In this document: piece by piece, positions 25,556 to 34,192 of the stretch
Layout: each line of letters starts with the position of its first letter
Position numbering within the stretch: position 1 is the first letter of the stretch
Assembly: GCF_017873815.1 (NCBI RefSeq)
Contig: NZ_JAGGKQ010000009.1
Span: 25,527 to 89,526, forward strand
DNA from: Halorubrum alkaliphilum
Lineage (GTDB): Archaea; Halobacteriota; Halobacteria; Halobacteriales; Haloferacaceae
Direction: 5' to 3'
Length of the DNA: 64,000 nt
Translations under genes and position numbers: made by a program
The notes under the pieces: generated by a model
Told to the model about the DNA's origin: nothing
The model's input: the letters and a program-made list of their open reading frames with translations, nothing else
Database searches by the model: none

Positions 25556-25792
25556 CGACTCGCGACGCTCGTCGTTTGGTGTGTCCGAAAACGTCCTGAC
25601 GGAGTCCCACGCGAGCGAAGCGAGCGTGGGGCACGTCAGGGCATGAACGCCGCGGCTGTCGAACGAAGTGAGACAGCCGCGAAGTGAGCGTCCTGACGGA
25701 GATTTGAACTCGAAAAGACGATCCGGTCGCTCACTGCGTTCGCTCCCGGCTGCGACTTTTTTGCTCAAATCTCCGCGGAGTTTTCGGACACA
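25556..25792. repeat. tRNA-Arg 3'-end scars: direct and inverted copies (att-like)
   Basis: A 49-bp segment ending CGTCCTGACGGAG (25556-25604) recurs with one mismatch at 25797-25845, where it enters the real tRNA-Arg 3' end. A third partial copy of acceptor plus T-arm (GTCCTGACGGAGATTTGAACT) lies at 25690-25710, and an inverted T-arm copy at 25763-25775 (GCTCAAATCTCCG). Two hairpins occur between them (25606-25630 and 25651-25681). Such copies arise when elements integrate at tRNA 3' ends and then decay. No gene is seen in 25439-25833. Confidence 0.6.
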
Positions 25793-25833
25793 CGCACGAC
25801 TCGCGACGCTCGTCGTTTGATGTGTCCGAAAAC

Positions 25834-25905
25834 GTCCTGACGGAGATTTGAACTCCGGTCCCTGGCTCCGCAAGCCAAGAGGATAGTCCACTACCCTACC
25901 AGGAC
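25834..25905 (-). tRNA. tRNA-Arg(GCG)
   Basis: The minus strand folds as a full cloverleaf of 72 nt. The acceptor stem is GTCCTGG with TCAGGAC (one G-U), the anticodon arm TTGGC-TTGCGGA-GCCAG gives anticodon GCG, and the T-arm is CGGAG-TTCAAAT-CTCCG. There is no intron and CCA is not encoded. It decodes CGC/CGU arginine codons. Its downstream side (lower coordinates) carries duplicated 3'-end scars. Confidence 0.93.
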
Positions 25906-26037
25906 TCATCTACGTGTATCTCGGAGATACTTAAGACGGTTACGGTCCGGCGGCTCCGTGTTCGGGGCTCGCATGGGGTCGATCCCCCTCTACGACGACC
26001 GGCCGGAACGACGGGTGTCGGCTCGTGTCACTCCTAT

Positions 26038-26046
26038 CTTATATAC
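26038..26046 (+). promoter_or_regulatory. TATA-like box of the lipoprotein at 26068
   Basis: CTTATATAC lies 22-30 bp before the ATG and supports a leaderless start there. Confidence 0.6.
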
Positions 26047-26067
26047 TCTTGACCCGTCATCGACCGT

Positions 26068-26619
26068 ATGTATAGGCGCGCCGTCCTCGCCACGACCGCA
26101 GCCGTCGCCGTCGCGTCGGTCGCCGGCTGTGTCGCCGACGCCGATCCGATCGACGACACGGACTCGGACGATACGGGCTCGGACGACACGGGCTCGGACG
26201 GGGACGGGTCGAACGACGGAGCAGACGGTGGATCGAGCGTTGACGCCGCGAGCGACCCGGATATCACGAACGTCGAGGTTTCTGCGGCCGATCCGGGGGC
26301 AACGGGAGCAGCGGGCGAGGCGTCGATCGAGTTCGTGACTGATGGAGTTCACGTCGAGGGGACGGTTCTCGGCGAAACCGGCTGTCACGGCGTCGAACTG
26401 GCGAGCACGGCGACGACCGACGAGGGTGCGCTCCGAGTCGTCGTCGCCGCAGTCGACGACGCGGGCTCCACCGAGATGTGTACGCAGGCGCTGACCGACA
26501 TCGGCTACGAGGTGGACGCCGAGTTCGCGGAGGGTCTCCCGGAGTCCGTGACGGTCGTCCACGACGACGCGGACGGCCGTGAAGTCGTCGCCACCGACTC
26601 GTCCGACACCGACGAGTGA
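26068..26619 (+). CDS. Secreted lipoprotein of unknown function
   Basis: This 183-aa protein has a short signal peptide and a lipobox ending VAGC (Cys21), followed by a disordered linker with DDTGSDDTGSDGDGS repeats. The signal starts MYRRAVLATT, so it has a twin-Arg that may use Tat. The mature domain (about 65-170) has two Cys ('ETGCHGVEL', 'STEMCTQAL') that could form a disulfide. It resembles conserved haloarchaeal surface lipoproteins; the function is unknown. Upstream lies tRNA-Arg, downstream rpa2. Confidence 0.75.
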   Translation: MYRRAVLATTAAVAVASVAGCVADADPIDDTDSDDTGSDDTGSDGDGSNDGADGGSSVDAASDPDITNVEVSAADPGATGAAGEASIEFVTDGVHVEGTVLGETGCHGVELASTATTDEGALRVVVAAVDDAGSTEMCTQALTDIGYEVDAEFAEGLPESVTVVHDDADGREVVATDSSDTDE

Positions 26620-26638
26620 CCCGGGCCCGGCGCGAACG

Positions 26639-26648
26639 CTTTTATATT
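26639..26648 (+). promoter_or_regulatory. Possible distal promoter of the rpa2-histone-deacetylase cluster
   Basis: CTTTTATATT lies about 160 bp before the rpa2 ATG at 26807. A weaker box (CGCTTATCC, 26769-26777) is nearer. A 49-codon frame from 26670 would be leaderless from this box, but its codon use is poor, so a long rpa2 leader is the other reading. Confidence 0.35.
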
Positions 26649-26806
26649 GAACCGGTCCCACTGAGCGGTATGCCGAGGGAATCAACGGAGCCTCTACCGG
26701 GAGAACCACCGAGGTCGCCGCCGGCCGACCCCCCGACTGCTGACGGCGTGAAAACGGCGCAAGGACAACGCTTATCCGCGAAGTCGACCACCCACGAGGT
26801 ACGCGT

Positions 26807-28297
26807 ATGGGAGCTATAGAGGACGTTTACGAGGACCTCGATACCGACGTCGAGTTCGAGGAGTTCGCGGCGGCAGTCGAGGACAAAGTCGAGCAGATGG
26901 GCGGGCTCGCCGACGAGGAGACCGCGGCGATGCTCATCGCCCACGAACTGCGCGACGAGGAGGCGGACACCATCGCCGATATCGAGCCCGGGATGAACGA
27001 CGTGAAGTTCATGGGGAAGGTCACCTCCATCGGCGACGTCCGCACGTTCGAGCGCGACGACGAGGACGGCGAGGGACGGGTGTGTAACGTCGACGTCGCG
27101 GACGCGTCCGGCTCCGTTCGGGTCGCCCTCTGGGACGAGATGGCCGTCGGTGCCGCGGAAGAACTCGAAGTCGGCGACGTCATCCGGGTCATGGGACGCC
27201 CCAAAGAGGGGTACAGCGGACTGGAAGTGAGCGCGAACAAGGTCGAGACGGACGACGACGCCGAGATCGACGTTCAAGTGCTTGACACCTATCGCGTGGA
27301 GGACCTCTCGCTGGGCGCGTCCGATGTCGATCTGGTCGGCAAGGTGCTCGATACGGACTCCGTCCGCACGTTCGACCGCGATGACGGCTCGGAGGGGCAG
27401 GTGTCGAACCTCACGGTCGGCGACGAGACCGGCCGCGTCCGCGTCACGATGTGGGACGAGAAGGCCGAGCTCGCCGAGGAGTTCGCGGCCGGCGAGGTCG
27501 TCGAGGTCGGCGACGGCTACGTCCGCGAGCGCGACGGCGACCTCGAGTTGCACGTCGGCGACCGCGGAACGCTGGAGCGCGTCGACGAGGACGTCGAATA
27601 CGTCCCGGAAACAACCGACATCGGCGATCTGGAGATCGACCGGACGGTCGATATCACGGGCGGCGTCATCGAGACGGACCCGATACGCACCTTCGATCGC
27701 GACGACGGCTCCGAGGGACAGGTGCGAAACGTCCGGATCAAGGACGACACCGGGGAGATCCGAGTCGCCTTGTGGGGCGACAAGGCGGACACGGAGATAG
27801 AGCTGGCCGACCGCGTCGTCTTCACTGACGTCGAGATACAGGACGGCTGGCAGGACGACCTCGAGGCCTCGGCCAACTGGCGATCGACGGTCTCCGTGCT
27901 GGACGCCGAATCCGCCGGAAACGGCGGGGCGTCCGACGGCTCGACTGGCGGCCCCGGGAGCGGATCGAGCGCCGGAGGGAGCTCCGATGAAAGCGGACTT
28001 GGAGCGTTCTCCGACGGGACCGGTTCGGAAACCGGTTCCGACACGGGTTCCGGAAGCAGCAGTGTGGACGCCGGCGAGGCGGGAGCCGGGCCCGCGGCGG
28101 CCGTGACGGCCGACTCTGCGGCCACCGAAGACATCGAGTTCACCGGGACGGTCGTTCAGACCGGCGATCCGGTCGTGCTGGACGACGGACAGCGAACGAA
28201 GAGCGTCGAGACCGACGAAAGCCTCCGGCTCGGGGAGGAAGTGACGGTTCGCGGAGCGGAGCGAGACGGAGCGATCCACGCCGACGACGTGTTCTAG
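26807..28297 (+). CDS. rpa2: Rpa2, multi-OB-fold single-stranded DNA-binding protein
   Basis: This 496-aa cytoplasmic RPA is essential in related haloarchaea. Three internally similar OB folds are visible, each with a '(V/I)RTF(E/D)RDD...G(R/Q)V..(V/L).(V/I)' strand pattern near residues 75-150, 175-260 and 280-350. A Gly/Ser-rich disordered linker (about 370-430) leads to a small C-terminal OB-like segment. There is no zinc finger, unlike Rpa3 at 10-11 kb. Histone and deacetylase genes follow on the same strand, the same order as in Haloferax volcanii, so a shared chromatin/ssDNA role is plausible. Confidence 0.93.
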   Translation: MGAIEDVYEDLDTDVEFEEFAAAVEDKVEQMGGLADEETAAMLIAHELRDEEADTIADIEPGMNDVKFMGKVTSIGDVRTFERDDEDGEGRVCNVDVADASGSVRVALWDEMAVGAAEELEVGDVIRVMGRPKEGYSGLEVSANKVETDDDAEIDVQVLDTYRVEDLSLGASDVDLVGKVLDTDSVRTFDRDDGSEGQVSNLTVGDETGRVRVTMWDEKAELAEEFAAGEVVEVGDGYVRERDGDLELHVGDRGTLERVDEDVEYVPETTDIGDLEIDRTVDITGGVIETDPIRTFDRDDGSEGQVRNVRIKDDTGEIRVALWGDKADTEIELADRVVFTDVEIQDGWQDDLEASANWRSTVSVLDAESAGNGGASDGSTGGPGSGSSAGGSSDESGLGAFSDGTGSETGSDTGSGSSSVDAGEAGAGPAAAVTADSAATEDIEFTGTVVQTGDPVVLDDGQRTKSVETDESLRLGEEVTVRGAERDGAIHADDVF

Positions 28298-28433
28298 CCA
28301 TCCCGCCCTCGCTGCCTTCCCCACTCACGGTCCACGAGTCCGTAGGGCAAAACCCGCGGTTTGCTCGGCCAAACGAGCCGTTGAGCCGCCACGAGGCCGT
28401 CGTTTCTCCCCGCAAACGTCGGTAACGGAAAGC

Positions 28434-28440
28434 GTTATAC
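28434..28440 (+). promoter_or_regulatory. TATA-like box of the histone gene
   Basis: GTTATAC lies 24-30 bp before the ATG at 28464. It supports a leaderless start there, not at the ATG two codons upstream. Confidence 0.5.
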
Positions 28441-28463
28441 GGTGGACGAACGCGTCTGTGTGT

Positions 28464-28895
28464 ATGAGCGTCGAGTTGCCGTTCGCGCCCGTCGACCAGA
28501 TCATCCGGCGGAACGCCGAGGAGCTCCGCGTCAGCGCTGACGCCGCCGAGGAGCTGGCCCGACGGATCCAGTCACACGGCGCGGAACTGGCGATCGATGC
28601 GGCCGAACGCGCGACCGAAGACGGTCGAAAGACGCTGATGGCCTCGGATTTCGGCGTCGGACAGGTGATCCCCCGTGAGGAGCTGTCCCTTCCCGTCGCC
28701 CCAATCGACCGGATCGCGCGGCTCCGCATCGACGACCGGTATCGAGTCGGCGTCGACGCGCGGATCGCGTTGGCCGACGTCCTCGAGGACTACGCCGACA
28801 ACGTGGCGAGCGCCGCCGCGACGCTCGCGCGGCATGCGGATCGACGGACGGTACAGGCCGAGGACATCGAGACGTACTTCGCGTTGTTCGAGTAG
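28464..28895 (+). CDS. hstA: Archaeal doublet histone (HstA)
   Basis: This 143-aa protein has two histone folds in one chain, as in other haloarchaea. The first fold runs from LPFAPVDQIIRRNAEELRVS to 'MASDFGVGQV'; the second from LPVAPIDRIARLRIDDRYRV to 'RTVQAEDIETYFALF'. It binds DNA as a pseudo-dimer. It is unusually acidic for a histone, and haloarchaeal members may act more as a transcription regulator than as bulk packaging (established debate). Its stop codon abuts the deacetylase ATG. Confidence 0.95.
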   Translation: MSVELPFAPVDQIIRRNAEELRVSADAAEELARRIQSHGAELAIDAAERATEDGRKTLMASDFGVGQVIPREELSLPVAPIDRIARLRIDDRYRVGVDARIALADVLEDYADNVASAAATLARHADRRTVQAEDIETYFALFE

Positions 28896-29906
28896 ATGCG
28901 CTTCGGCTACAGCGAACGGTGTCTCGCCCACGACACGGGCGAGCGCCATCCGGAGAACCCGGACCGCCTCCGAGCGATCCGTCGCGGACTCGCAAAGCGG
29001 CACGGCGTCGAGTACACCGATGCCTCGCCCGCCGAACGTGACGCCGTAACCGCCGTTCACGACGAGGGATACGTCGACGAGCTCGAGTCGTTCTGTGCGG
29101 ACGGCGGCGGCAACTGGGATCCCGACACCGTCGCCGGAGAGAAGACGTGGGACGCTGCGCTGGCGTCCGCGGGGCTCGCACAGTGGGCAGCTGAAGTCGC
29201 ACTCGACGGGGAGAACGGCCGCCGGACCCCGTTCGCGATCGGGCGGCCGCCAGGACATCACGCCGTCCCCGACGACGCGATGGGGTTCTGTTTCTTCAAC
29301 AACGCGGCCGTCGCGGCACAGTCCGTGATCGATGACGAGCTCGCCGACCGAGTGGCGATCTTCGACTGGGACGTCCACCACGGGAACGGGACGCAGGACG
29401 TCTTTTATGACCGTGGTGACGTGTTCTACGCGTCGATCCACGAGGACGGCCTGTATCCGGACACCGGGGACCTGAGCGAGACCGGTCACGGCGAGGGTGA
29501 GGGAACGACGGCGAACCTTCCGCTTGCGGCCGGTGCCGGTGACGCGGACTACCTCCATGCGGTCGACGAGGCGATAGCGCCCGCGATCGAACGGTTCGAT
29601 CCGGACCTACTCATCGTCTCTGCGGGGTTTGACGCGCACCGACACGACCCAATCTCGCGGATGCGCGTCTCATCTGAGGGATATGCGTTGTTGACCGATC
29701 GGCTCCGCGACGCCGTCGACCGGCTTGACGCGGCGGCCGCGTACGTTCTTGAGGGCGGATACGGTCTCGATACGCTTGCCGAGGGCGTGTCGATGGTCCA
29801 CGAGACGTACGACGGTCGCTCCCCGGTGAGCCTCGACGAGGACGAACGTCCTGATCCCCAGACGGAACAGTTGGTGTCCGAGCTGCGAGCTGCGCTCGAT
29901 CTCTGA
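28896..29906 (+). CDS. Histone deacetylase-family hydrolase (class II-like)
   Basis: This 336-aa zinc amidohydrolase has all active-site motifs: 'RPPGHHAVPDDAMGFCFFNN' (His pair), 'IFDWDVHHGNGTQ' (zinc Asp and His), 'SAGFDAH' (third zinc ligand region) and 'EGGYGL' near the C-terminus. Substrates could be acetyl-lysine on proteins or small acetylated polyamines; archaeal enzymes are not well assigned. Its ATG starts on the base after the histone stop codon, so it is made with the histone. This coupling favours a chromatin or transcription role (inference). Confidence 0.93.
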   Translation: MRFGYSERCLAHDTGERHPENPDRLRAIRRGLAKRHGVEYTDASPAERDAVTAVHDEGYVDELESFCADGGGNWDPDTVAGEKTWDAALASAGLAQWAAEVALDGENGRRTPFAIGRPPGHHAVPDDAMGFCFFNNAAVAAQSVIDDELADRVAIFDWDVHHGNGTQDVFYDRGDVFYASIHEDGLYPDTGDLSETGHGEGEGTTANLPLAAGAGDADYLHAVDEAIAPAIERFDPDLLIVSAGFDAHRHDPISRMRVSSEGYALLTDRLRDAVDRLDAAAAYVLEGGYGLDTLAEGVSMVHETYDGRSPVSLDEDERPDPQTEQLVSELRAALDL

Positions 29907-29954
29907 ACGACGGAACCCGGGTCGAGTATCAGTCACACGGAATCAAGGAGGAAG

Positions 29955-29974
29955 CCCACGGCTTCAGTCGTGGG
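29955..29974. mobile_element. IS605-type end hairpin (MITE-like remnant)
   Basis: CCCACGGCTTCAGTCGTGGG folds into an 8-bp stem with a TTCA loop and is flanked by AATCAAGGAGGAAG. This is the style of haloarchaeal IS200/IS605 end hairpins. No transposase is present. It lies 48 bp after the deacetylase stop and could serve as its terminator. Confidence 0.45.
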
Positions 29975-30014
29975 TAACTGACGATGCTCACTGCTACCGT
30001 TGATCGGAACGAAA

Positions 30015-30156
30015 CGCCCGGAGCGGGATTTGAACCTCGGTCGTTTCGTTCGCTCCGCTCACTTCACTCCCTGGTTCAAATCCCTTTATCTGCGTTCGTC
30101 GACGCCGGACTCGCTCGTCGCTGCCGCTCCTCGCTTGTAGTCGGCGTCGACAGAAG
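30015..30156. repeat. tRNA-Asp 3'-end scar with inverted copy (att-like)
   Basis: The last 22 bp of tRNA-Asp (CGCCCGGAGCGGGATTTGAACC on the plus strand) recur at 30015-30036, followed at 30073-30084 by an inverted copy of the T-arm (GGTTCAAATCCC). The spacer contains GCTCACTTCACTCCC. The design matches the scar beside tRNA-Arg at 25.7 kb, including a GCTCACT motif. No gene is seen between. Confidence 0.6.
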
Positions 30157-30229
30157 CGCCCGGAGCGGGATTTGAACCCGCGTCACGACCGTGACAGGGT
30201 CATATGATGGGCCACTACACCATCCGGGC
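30157..30229 (-). tRNA. tRNA-Asp(GTC), copy 1
   Basis: A 73-nt cloverleaf on the minus strand. The acceptor is GCCCGGA/TCCGGGC with discriminator G, the anticodon loop CTGTCAC gives GTC, and the T-arm is GCGGG-TTCAAAT-CCCGC. It is intronless with no encoded CCA. The next copy lies 31 bp away in the same orientation and is identical by eye, so the two probably arose by tandem duplication and may share a transcript. Confidence 0.95.
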
Positions 30230-30260
30230 AAACATTGGCGACGGTTCCCGAAAACGGGAA

Positions 30261-30333
30261 CGCCCGGAGCGGGATTTGAACCCGCGTCACGACCGTGACA
30301 GGGTCATATGATGGGCCACTACACCATCCGGGC
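30261..30333 (-). tRNA. tRNA-Asp(GTC), copy 2
   Basis: Same 73-nt sequence as copy 1, upstream of it on the minus strand. The promoter should lie in 30334-30400 but no strong TATA box is evident. Confidence 0.95.
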
Positions 30334-30568
30334 ACGTCGCATCAGTTCGTACCCCTGTCTGGCAAATAAGGCTTGTCATCGCCGACGAGGATGGGGAGCC
30401 GTGACAATGGATAGGCGGTACGTTTTTGTGTGTCACTCCCGACCGTGCGAACAAGGGACGTTCGGTCGCCGTGAGCCGCGCACGGCGTGTACTTAACAAG
30501 TCTTATCCGAGTGGAACGAGTAACAGCCTGTAGTATCTCGTGATAGCTTCTCCCCACCACCAGCACCC

Positions 30569-30799
30569 ATGGTAGACGTAAGCCAACACGAACTCGTCCC
30601 GGACCACGTTCTGATCGACGACCTGGAAGCGATCGATGCGGTCCTCGACGAGTACGACGTGACAAAGACGAACCTGCCCAAGATCAAACGCACCGATCCC
30701 GCGACCCCGGACGACGCCGAAGTCGGGGACGTGGTGAAGATCATCCGAAACTCCCGCACGACCGATCAAGCGGTCGTGTACCGACTAGTCGTCTCATGA
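30569..30799 (+). CDS. rpoH: RNA polymerase subunit H (Rpb5 C-terminal domain)
   Basis: This 76-aa protein is the usual archaeal length and equals the assembly domain of eukaryotic Rpb5. Signature segments are '[18 protein letters not shown]', '[12 protein letters not shown]' and '[23 protein letters not shown]'. It leads the RNA polymerase operon, and its stop overlaps the rpoB2 ATG (ATGA). The upstream gap 30334-30568 has TATA-like GTACTTAAC (about 30488-30496), which would give a leader of some 50 nt. Confidence 0.97.
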   Translation: MVDVSQHELVPDHVLIDDLEAIDAVLDEYDVTKTNLPKIKRTDPATPDDAEVGDVVKIIRNSRTTDQAVVYRLVVS

Positions 30800-32361
30800 A
30801 CAGACAAGACCGACGCGCCGTGTCACGCGAGTATTTCTCCGATGAACGGCTCGCCGAACACCACTTCCGATCGTTCAACAACTTCCTCGACCGCGGCATG
30901 CAGGAGGTCGTCGACGAGAAGGAGACCATCGAGACCGACATCGGCGATAAGGAGGGTCAAGAGCCCGTTTACGTCGAACTCGGCGACGTTCGGATGGTCA
31001 CTCCCCGCGTCCGAGAGGCCGACGGTTCCGAAGAACTACTGTACCCGCAGGAGGCCCGCCTGCGCAACATCACCTACTCGGCGCCCGTGTTCATGGAGAT
31101 GTCCATCGTGCGCGGCGGCGAGGACGAGCCGGAGACCGTCGTCGACACGACCGAAACGAAGGTCGGCCGAATGCCGATCATGGTCGGATCGAACAAGTGT
31201 AACATGGCTGACTTCTCCGACGAGGAGCTGATCGACATCGGCGAGGACCCAGTCGATCCGGGCGGCTACTTCATCGTCAACGGCTCCGAGCGCGTCTTGA
31301 TGACCTCGGAGGACCTCGCGCCGAACAAGATCCTCGCGGAGTACGACTCGAAGTACGGCGACGAGATCCAAGTCGCGAAGACGTTCAGCCAGCGTCGTGG
31401 GTACCGCGCCTTGGTGCTGTGTGAGCGCAACCGCGAGGGGCTGCTCGAAGTGTCGTTCCCGTCCGTCTCGGGTTCGATCGACTTCGTGACGCTCGTTCGT
31501 GCGCTTGGGCTCGAATCCGACGAGGAGATCGTTCATCGGGTCTCGGACGACCCCGAGATCGTGAAGTTCATGCTGGAGAACCTGGAGGAGGCATCGGTTC
31601 AGACGACCGAGGGAGCCATCGAAACCCTCGGCGAGCGTGTCGCCTCCGGTCAGGGGAAGAACTACCAGCTCAAGCGGGCGAACTACGTCATCGACCGCTA
31701 CCTCCTGCCGCACCTCCACGAGGAGGGCGTCGAGGAGGAAGACGTTCGGATCAACAAGGCGTACTACCTCTGTCGGATGGCCGAGGCGTGTTTCGAACTC
31801 GCCTTGGAACGCCGCGAGGCCGACGACAAGGATCACTACGCGAACAAGCGTCTGAAGGTCTCCGGCGACCTGATGCGTGACCTGTTCCGGACCGCGCTCA
31901 ACAAGCTGGCACGCGACGTGAAATACCAGCTCGAACGGGCCAACATGCGGAACCGGGACCTCACGGTCAACACGGTCGTTCGCTCGGACGTGCTAACGGA
32001 GCGGCTCGAACATCCGATCGCAACGGGCAACTGGGTGGGCGGCCGCTCGGGCGTCTCCCAGCTGGTCGATCGGACGGACTACATGGGCGTTCTCTCGCAC
32101 CTACGTCGCCTGCGCTCGCCGCTGTCGCGCTCGCAGCCGCACTTCGAGGCGCGGGATCTTCACGCGACCCAGTGGGGTCGCATCTGCCCCTCCGAGACGC
32201 CGGAGGGACCGAACTGTGGGCTCGTAAAGAACTTCGCGCAGTCGATGGAGCTGTCACAGACCATCGAGGACGAACAGGGACTGAAACGAGAACTGGCGTC
32301 GATGGGTGTCGAGGGGATCCCCGGCATCGAGGGCGTCGAACGACAGACGGCGGACGACTAA
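30796..32361 (+). CDS. rpoB2: RNA polymerase subunit B'' (N-terminal half of beta)
   Basis: This 521-aa protein is the N-terminal part of the second-largest polymerase subunit, split from B' as in haloarchaea. Recognisable beta segments include '[20 protein letters not shown]', '[22 protein letters not shown]', the lobe region, and the C-terminal '[21 protein letters not shown]'. It assembles with B' to form the lobe and protrusion side of the cleft. It overlaps rpoH by 4 bp; rpoB1 follows after 1 bp. Confidence 0.98.
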   Translation: MNRQDRRAVSREYFSDERLAEHHFRSFNNFLDRGMQEVVDEKETIETDIGDKEGQEPVYVELGDVRMVTPRVREADGSEELLYPQEARLRNITYSAPVFMEMSIVRGGEDEPETVVDTTETKVGRMPIMVGSNKCNMADFSDEELIDIGEDPVDPGGYFIVNGSERVLMTSEDLAPNKILAEYDSKYGDEIQVAKTFSQRRGYRALVLCERNREGLLEVSFPSVSGSIDFVTLVRALGLESDEEIVHRVSDDPEIVKFMLENLEEASVQTTEGAIETLGERVASGQGKNYQLKRANYVIDRYLLPHLHEEGVEEEDVRINKAYYLCRMAEACFELALERREADDKDHYANKRLKVSGDLMRDLFRTALNKLARDVKYQLERANMRNRDLTVNTVVRSDVLTERLEHPIATGNWVGGRSGVSQLVDRTDYMGVLSHLRRLRSPLSRSQPHFEARDLHATQWGRICPSETPEGPNCGLVKNFAQSMELSQTIEDEQGLKRELASMGVEGIPGIEGVERQTADD

Positions 32362-32362
32362 T

Positions 32363-34192
32363 ATGGCACAAGCAGAACGCGAAGCGAAGGTGTACGTCAA
32401 CGGAAGTCTCGTCGGGACCCACCCGGACCCGCACGGACTTGCCGACCAGATACGCGAAGCGCGCCGACGGGGCGACGTGAGCGACATGGTGAACGTCTCG
32501 GTAAAGGAGCGAACCCAGGAGGTCATCGTCAACGCGGACGCTGGACGCGCACGACGGCCGCTCATCGTCGTCGAGAACGGCGAACCGCTCCTCGGTGACG
32601 AGGAGGTCGCCGCTCTCAACGACGGCGACGTCGAGTTCAATGACCTCGTCGATCGCGGCTACGTCGAATTCATCGACGCCGAGGAGGAGGAGGACATCCT
32701 TGTTGCCGTCGACGAGGAGGACGTGACCGAGGACCACACACACCTCGAGATCGATCCGCAGCTCGTCTTCGGTATCGGTGCGGGGATGATTCCGTACCCC
32801 GAGCACAACGCGAGTCCCCGTATTACCATGGGCGCGGGGATGATGAAGCAGTCGCTCGGACTGCCGTCGGCTAACTACCGGATCCGGCCGGACACGCGTC
32901 AACACCTGCTACACTACCCGCAGCTGGCGATGGTGAAAACGCAGACATCCGACCAGATCAGCTTCGACAAACGCCCGGCGGCACAGAACTTCGTCGTGGC
33001 CGTGATGAGCTACGAGGGGTTCAACATCGAGGACGCGCTGGTGATGAACCAGGGTTCCGTCGACCGCGCGCTCACCCGATCGCACTTCTTCCGGACGTAC
33101 GAGGGCGAGGAGCGTCGATATCCCGGCGGTCAGGAGGACCGCTTCGAGATCCCCGAACAGGACGTTCGGGGCGCGCGCGGCGAGGACGCGTACACCCATC
33201 TCGACGAGGACGGCCTCGTCAACCCCGAGACGAAGGTAGACGAGTCTTCGGTCCTGCTCGGCAAGACCAGCCCGCCGCGCTTCTTGGAGGAGCCGGACGA
33301 CATGGGCGGTCTCTCCCCGCAGAAACGACGGGAGACATCGGTAACGATGCGTTCGGGCGAATCCGGCGTCGTCGACACCGTGACGCTGATGGAGGGCGAG
33401 GACGGCTCGAAGCTGTCGAAGGTGAAGGTACGAGACCAGCGCGTTCCGGAACTGGGCGACAAGTTCGCGTCCCGACACGGGCAGAAGGGCGTCGTCGGCC
33501 ACCTCGCGCCACAGGAGGACATGCCGTTCACGGAGGAGGGGGTCGTCCCCGACCTCGTGATGAATCCGCACGCGTTGCCGTCTCGGATGACGGTCGGCCA
33601 CGTGCTGGAGATGCTCGGCGGGAAGGTTGGCTCCCTGCGCGGATCGCGGGTCGACGGGACGCCGTTCCAGGGTGAAGACGAGGAGGAGCTCCGTGGCGGG
33701 TTAGAAGAGCACGGGTTCAAATCATCCGGCAAGGAGGTCATGTACTCCGGCGTCACCGGCGAGAAGATCGACGCGGAGATCTTCGTCGGGACGATCTTCT
33801 ATCACAAGCTGTACCACATGGTGTCGAACAAGCTCCACGCTCGCTCGCGCGGGCCGGTACAGGTGCTCACGCGCCAGCCGACCGAGGGGCGCGCCCGCGA
33901 GGGTGGTCTCCGTGTCGGGGAGATGGAGCGCGACACGATCATCGGCCACGGCGCGTCGATGGTGCTCAACGAGCGGCTGCTGGAGTCCTCGGACGCCGAG
34001 ACGGTTCACGTCTCCGCGGAGACCGGACTCGTCGCGGTCGAGGACCGCGAGCAGCGCCGCGTGTACGACCCGGTCACGGGTGACGAGGACGACATCCACG
34101 AGCTGGAAGTGAGCTACGCGTTCAAGCTGCTGCTCGACGAGATGATCGCTCTCGGCATCCGACCGAAACTCGAACTGGAGGACGCGATTTAA
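32363..34192 (+). CDS. rpoB1: RNA polymerase subunit B' (C-terminal half of beta)
   Basis: This 609-aa protein carries the hybrid-binding and wall domains. It includes '[18 protein letters not shown]', the basic clamp-contact region '[15 protein letters not shown]', and '[20 protein letters not shown]'. The C-terminus has '[23 protein letters not shown]'. The ATG at 32363 lies 1 bp after the rpoB2 stop, so an upstream in-frame ATG (32306) inside rpoB2 is rejected. The split point relative to single-chain beta is the normal one for Halobacteria. Confidence 0.98.
   Translation: MAQAEREAKVYVNGSLVGTHPDPHGLADQIREARRRGDVSDMVNVSVKERTQEVIVNADAGRARRPLIVVENGEPLLGDEEVAALNDGDVEFNDLVDRGYVEFIDAEEEEDILVAVDEEDVTEDHTHLEIDPQLVFGIGAGMIPYPEHNASPRITMGAGMMKQSLGLPSANYRIRPDTRQHLLHYPQLAMVKTQTSDQISFDKRPAAQNFVVAVMSYEGFNIEDALVMNQGSVDRALTRSHFFRTYEGEERRYPGGQEDRFEIPEQDVRGARGEDAYTHLDEDGLVNPETKVDESSVLLGKTSPPRFLEEPDDMGGLSPQKRRETSVTMRSGESGVVDTVTLMEGEDGSKLSKVKVRDQRVPELGDKFASRHGQKGVVGHLAPQEDMPFTEEGVVPDLVMNPHALPSRMTVGHVLEMLGGKVGSLRGSRVDGTPFQGEDEEELRGGLEEHGFKSSGKEVMYSGVTGEKIDAEIFVGTIFYHKLYHMVSNKLHARSRGPVQVLTRQPTEGRAREGGLRVGEMERDTIIGHGASMVLNERLLESSDAETVHVSAETGLVAVEDREQRRVYDPVTGDEDDIHELEVSYAFKLLLDEMIALGIRPKLELEDAI

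Noticed and set aside
26670..26819. 49-codon leaderless small protein before rpa2
   Set aside because: It has a well-placed TATA box, but its Pro/Arg-rich composition and codon use are unlike real genes, and it overlaps the rpa2 start.
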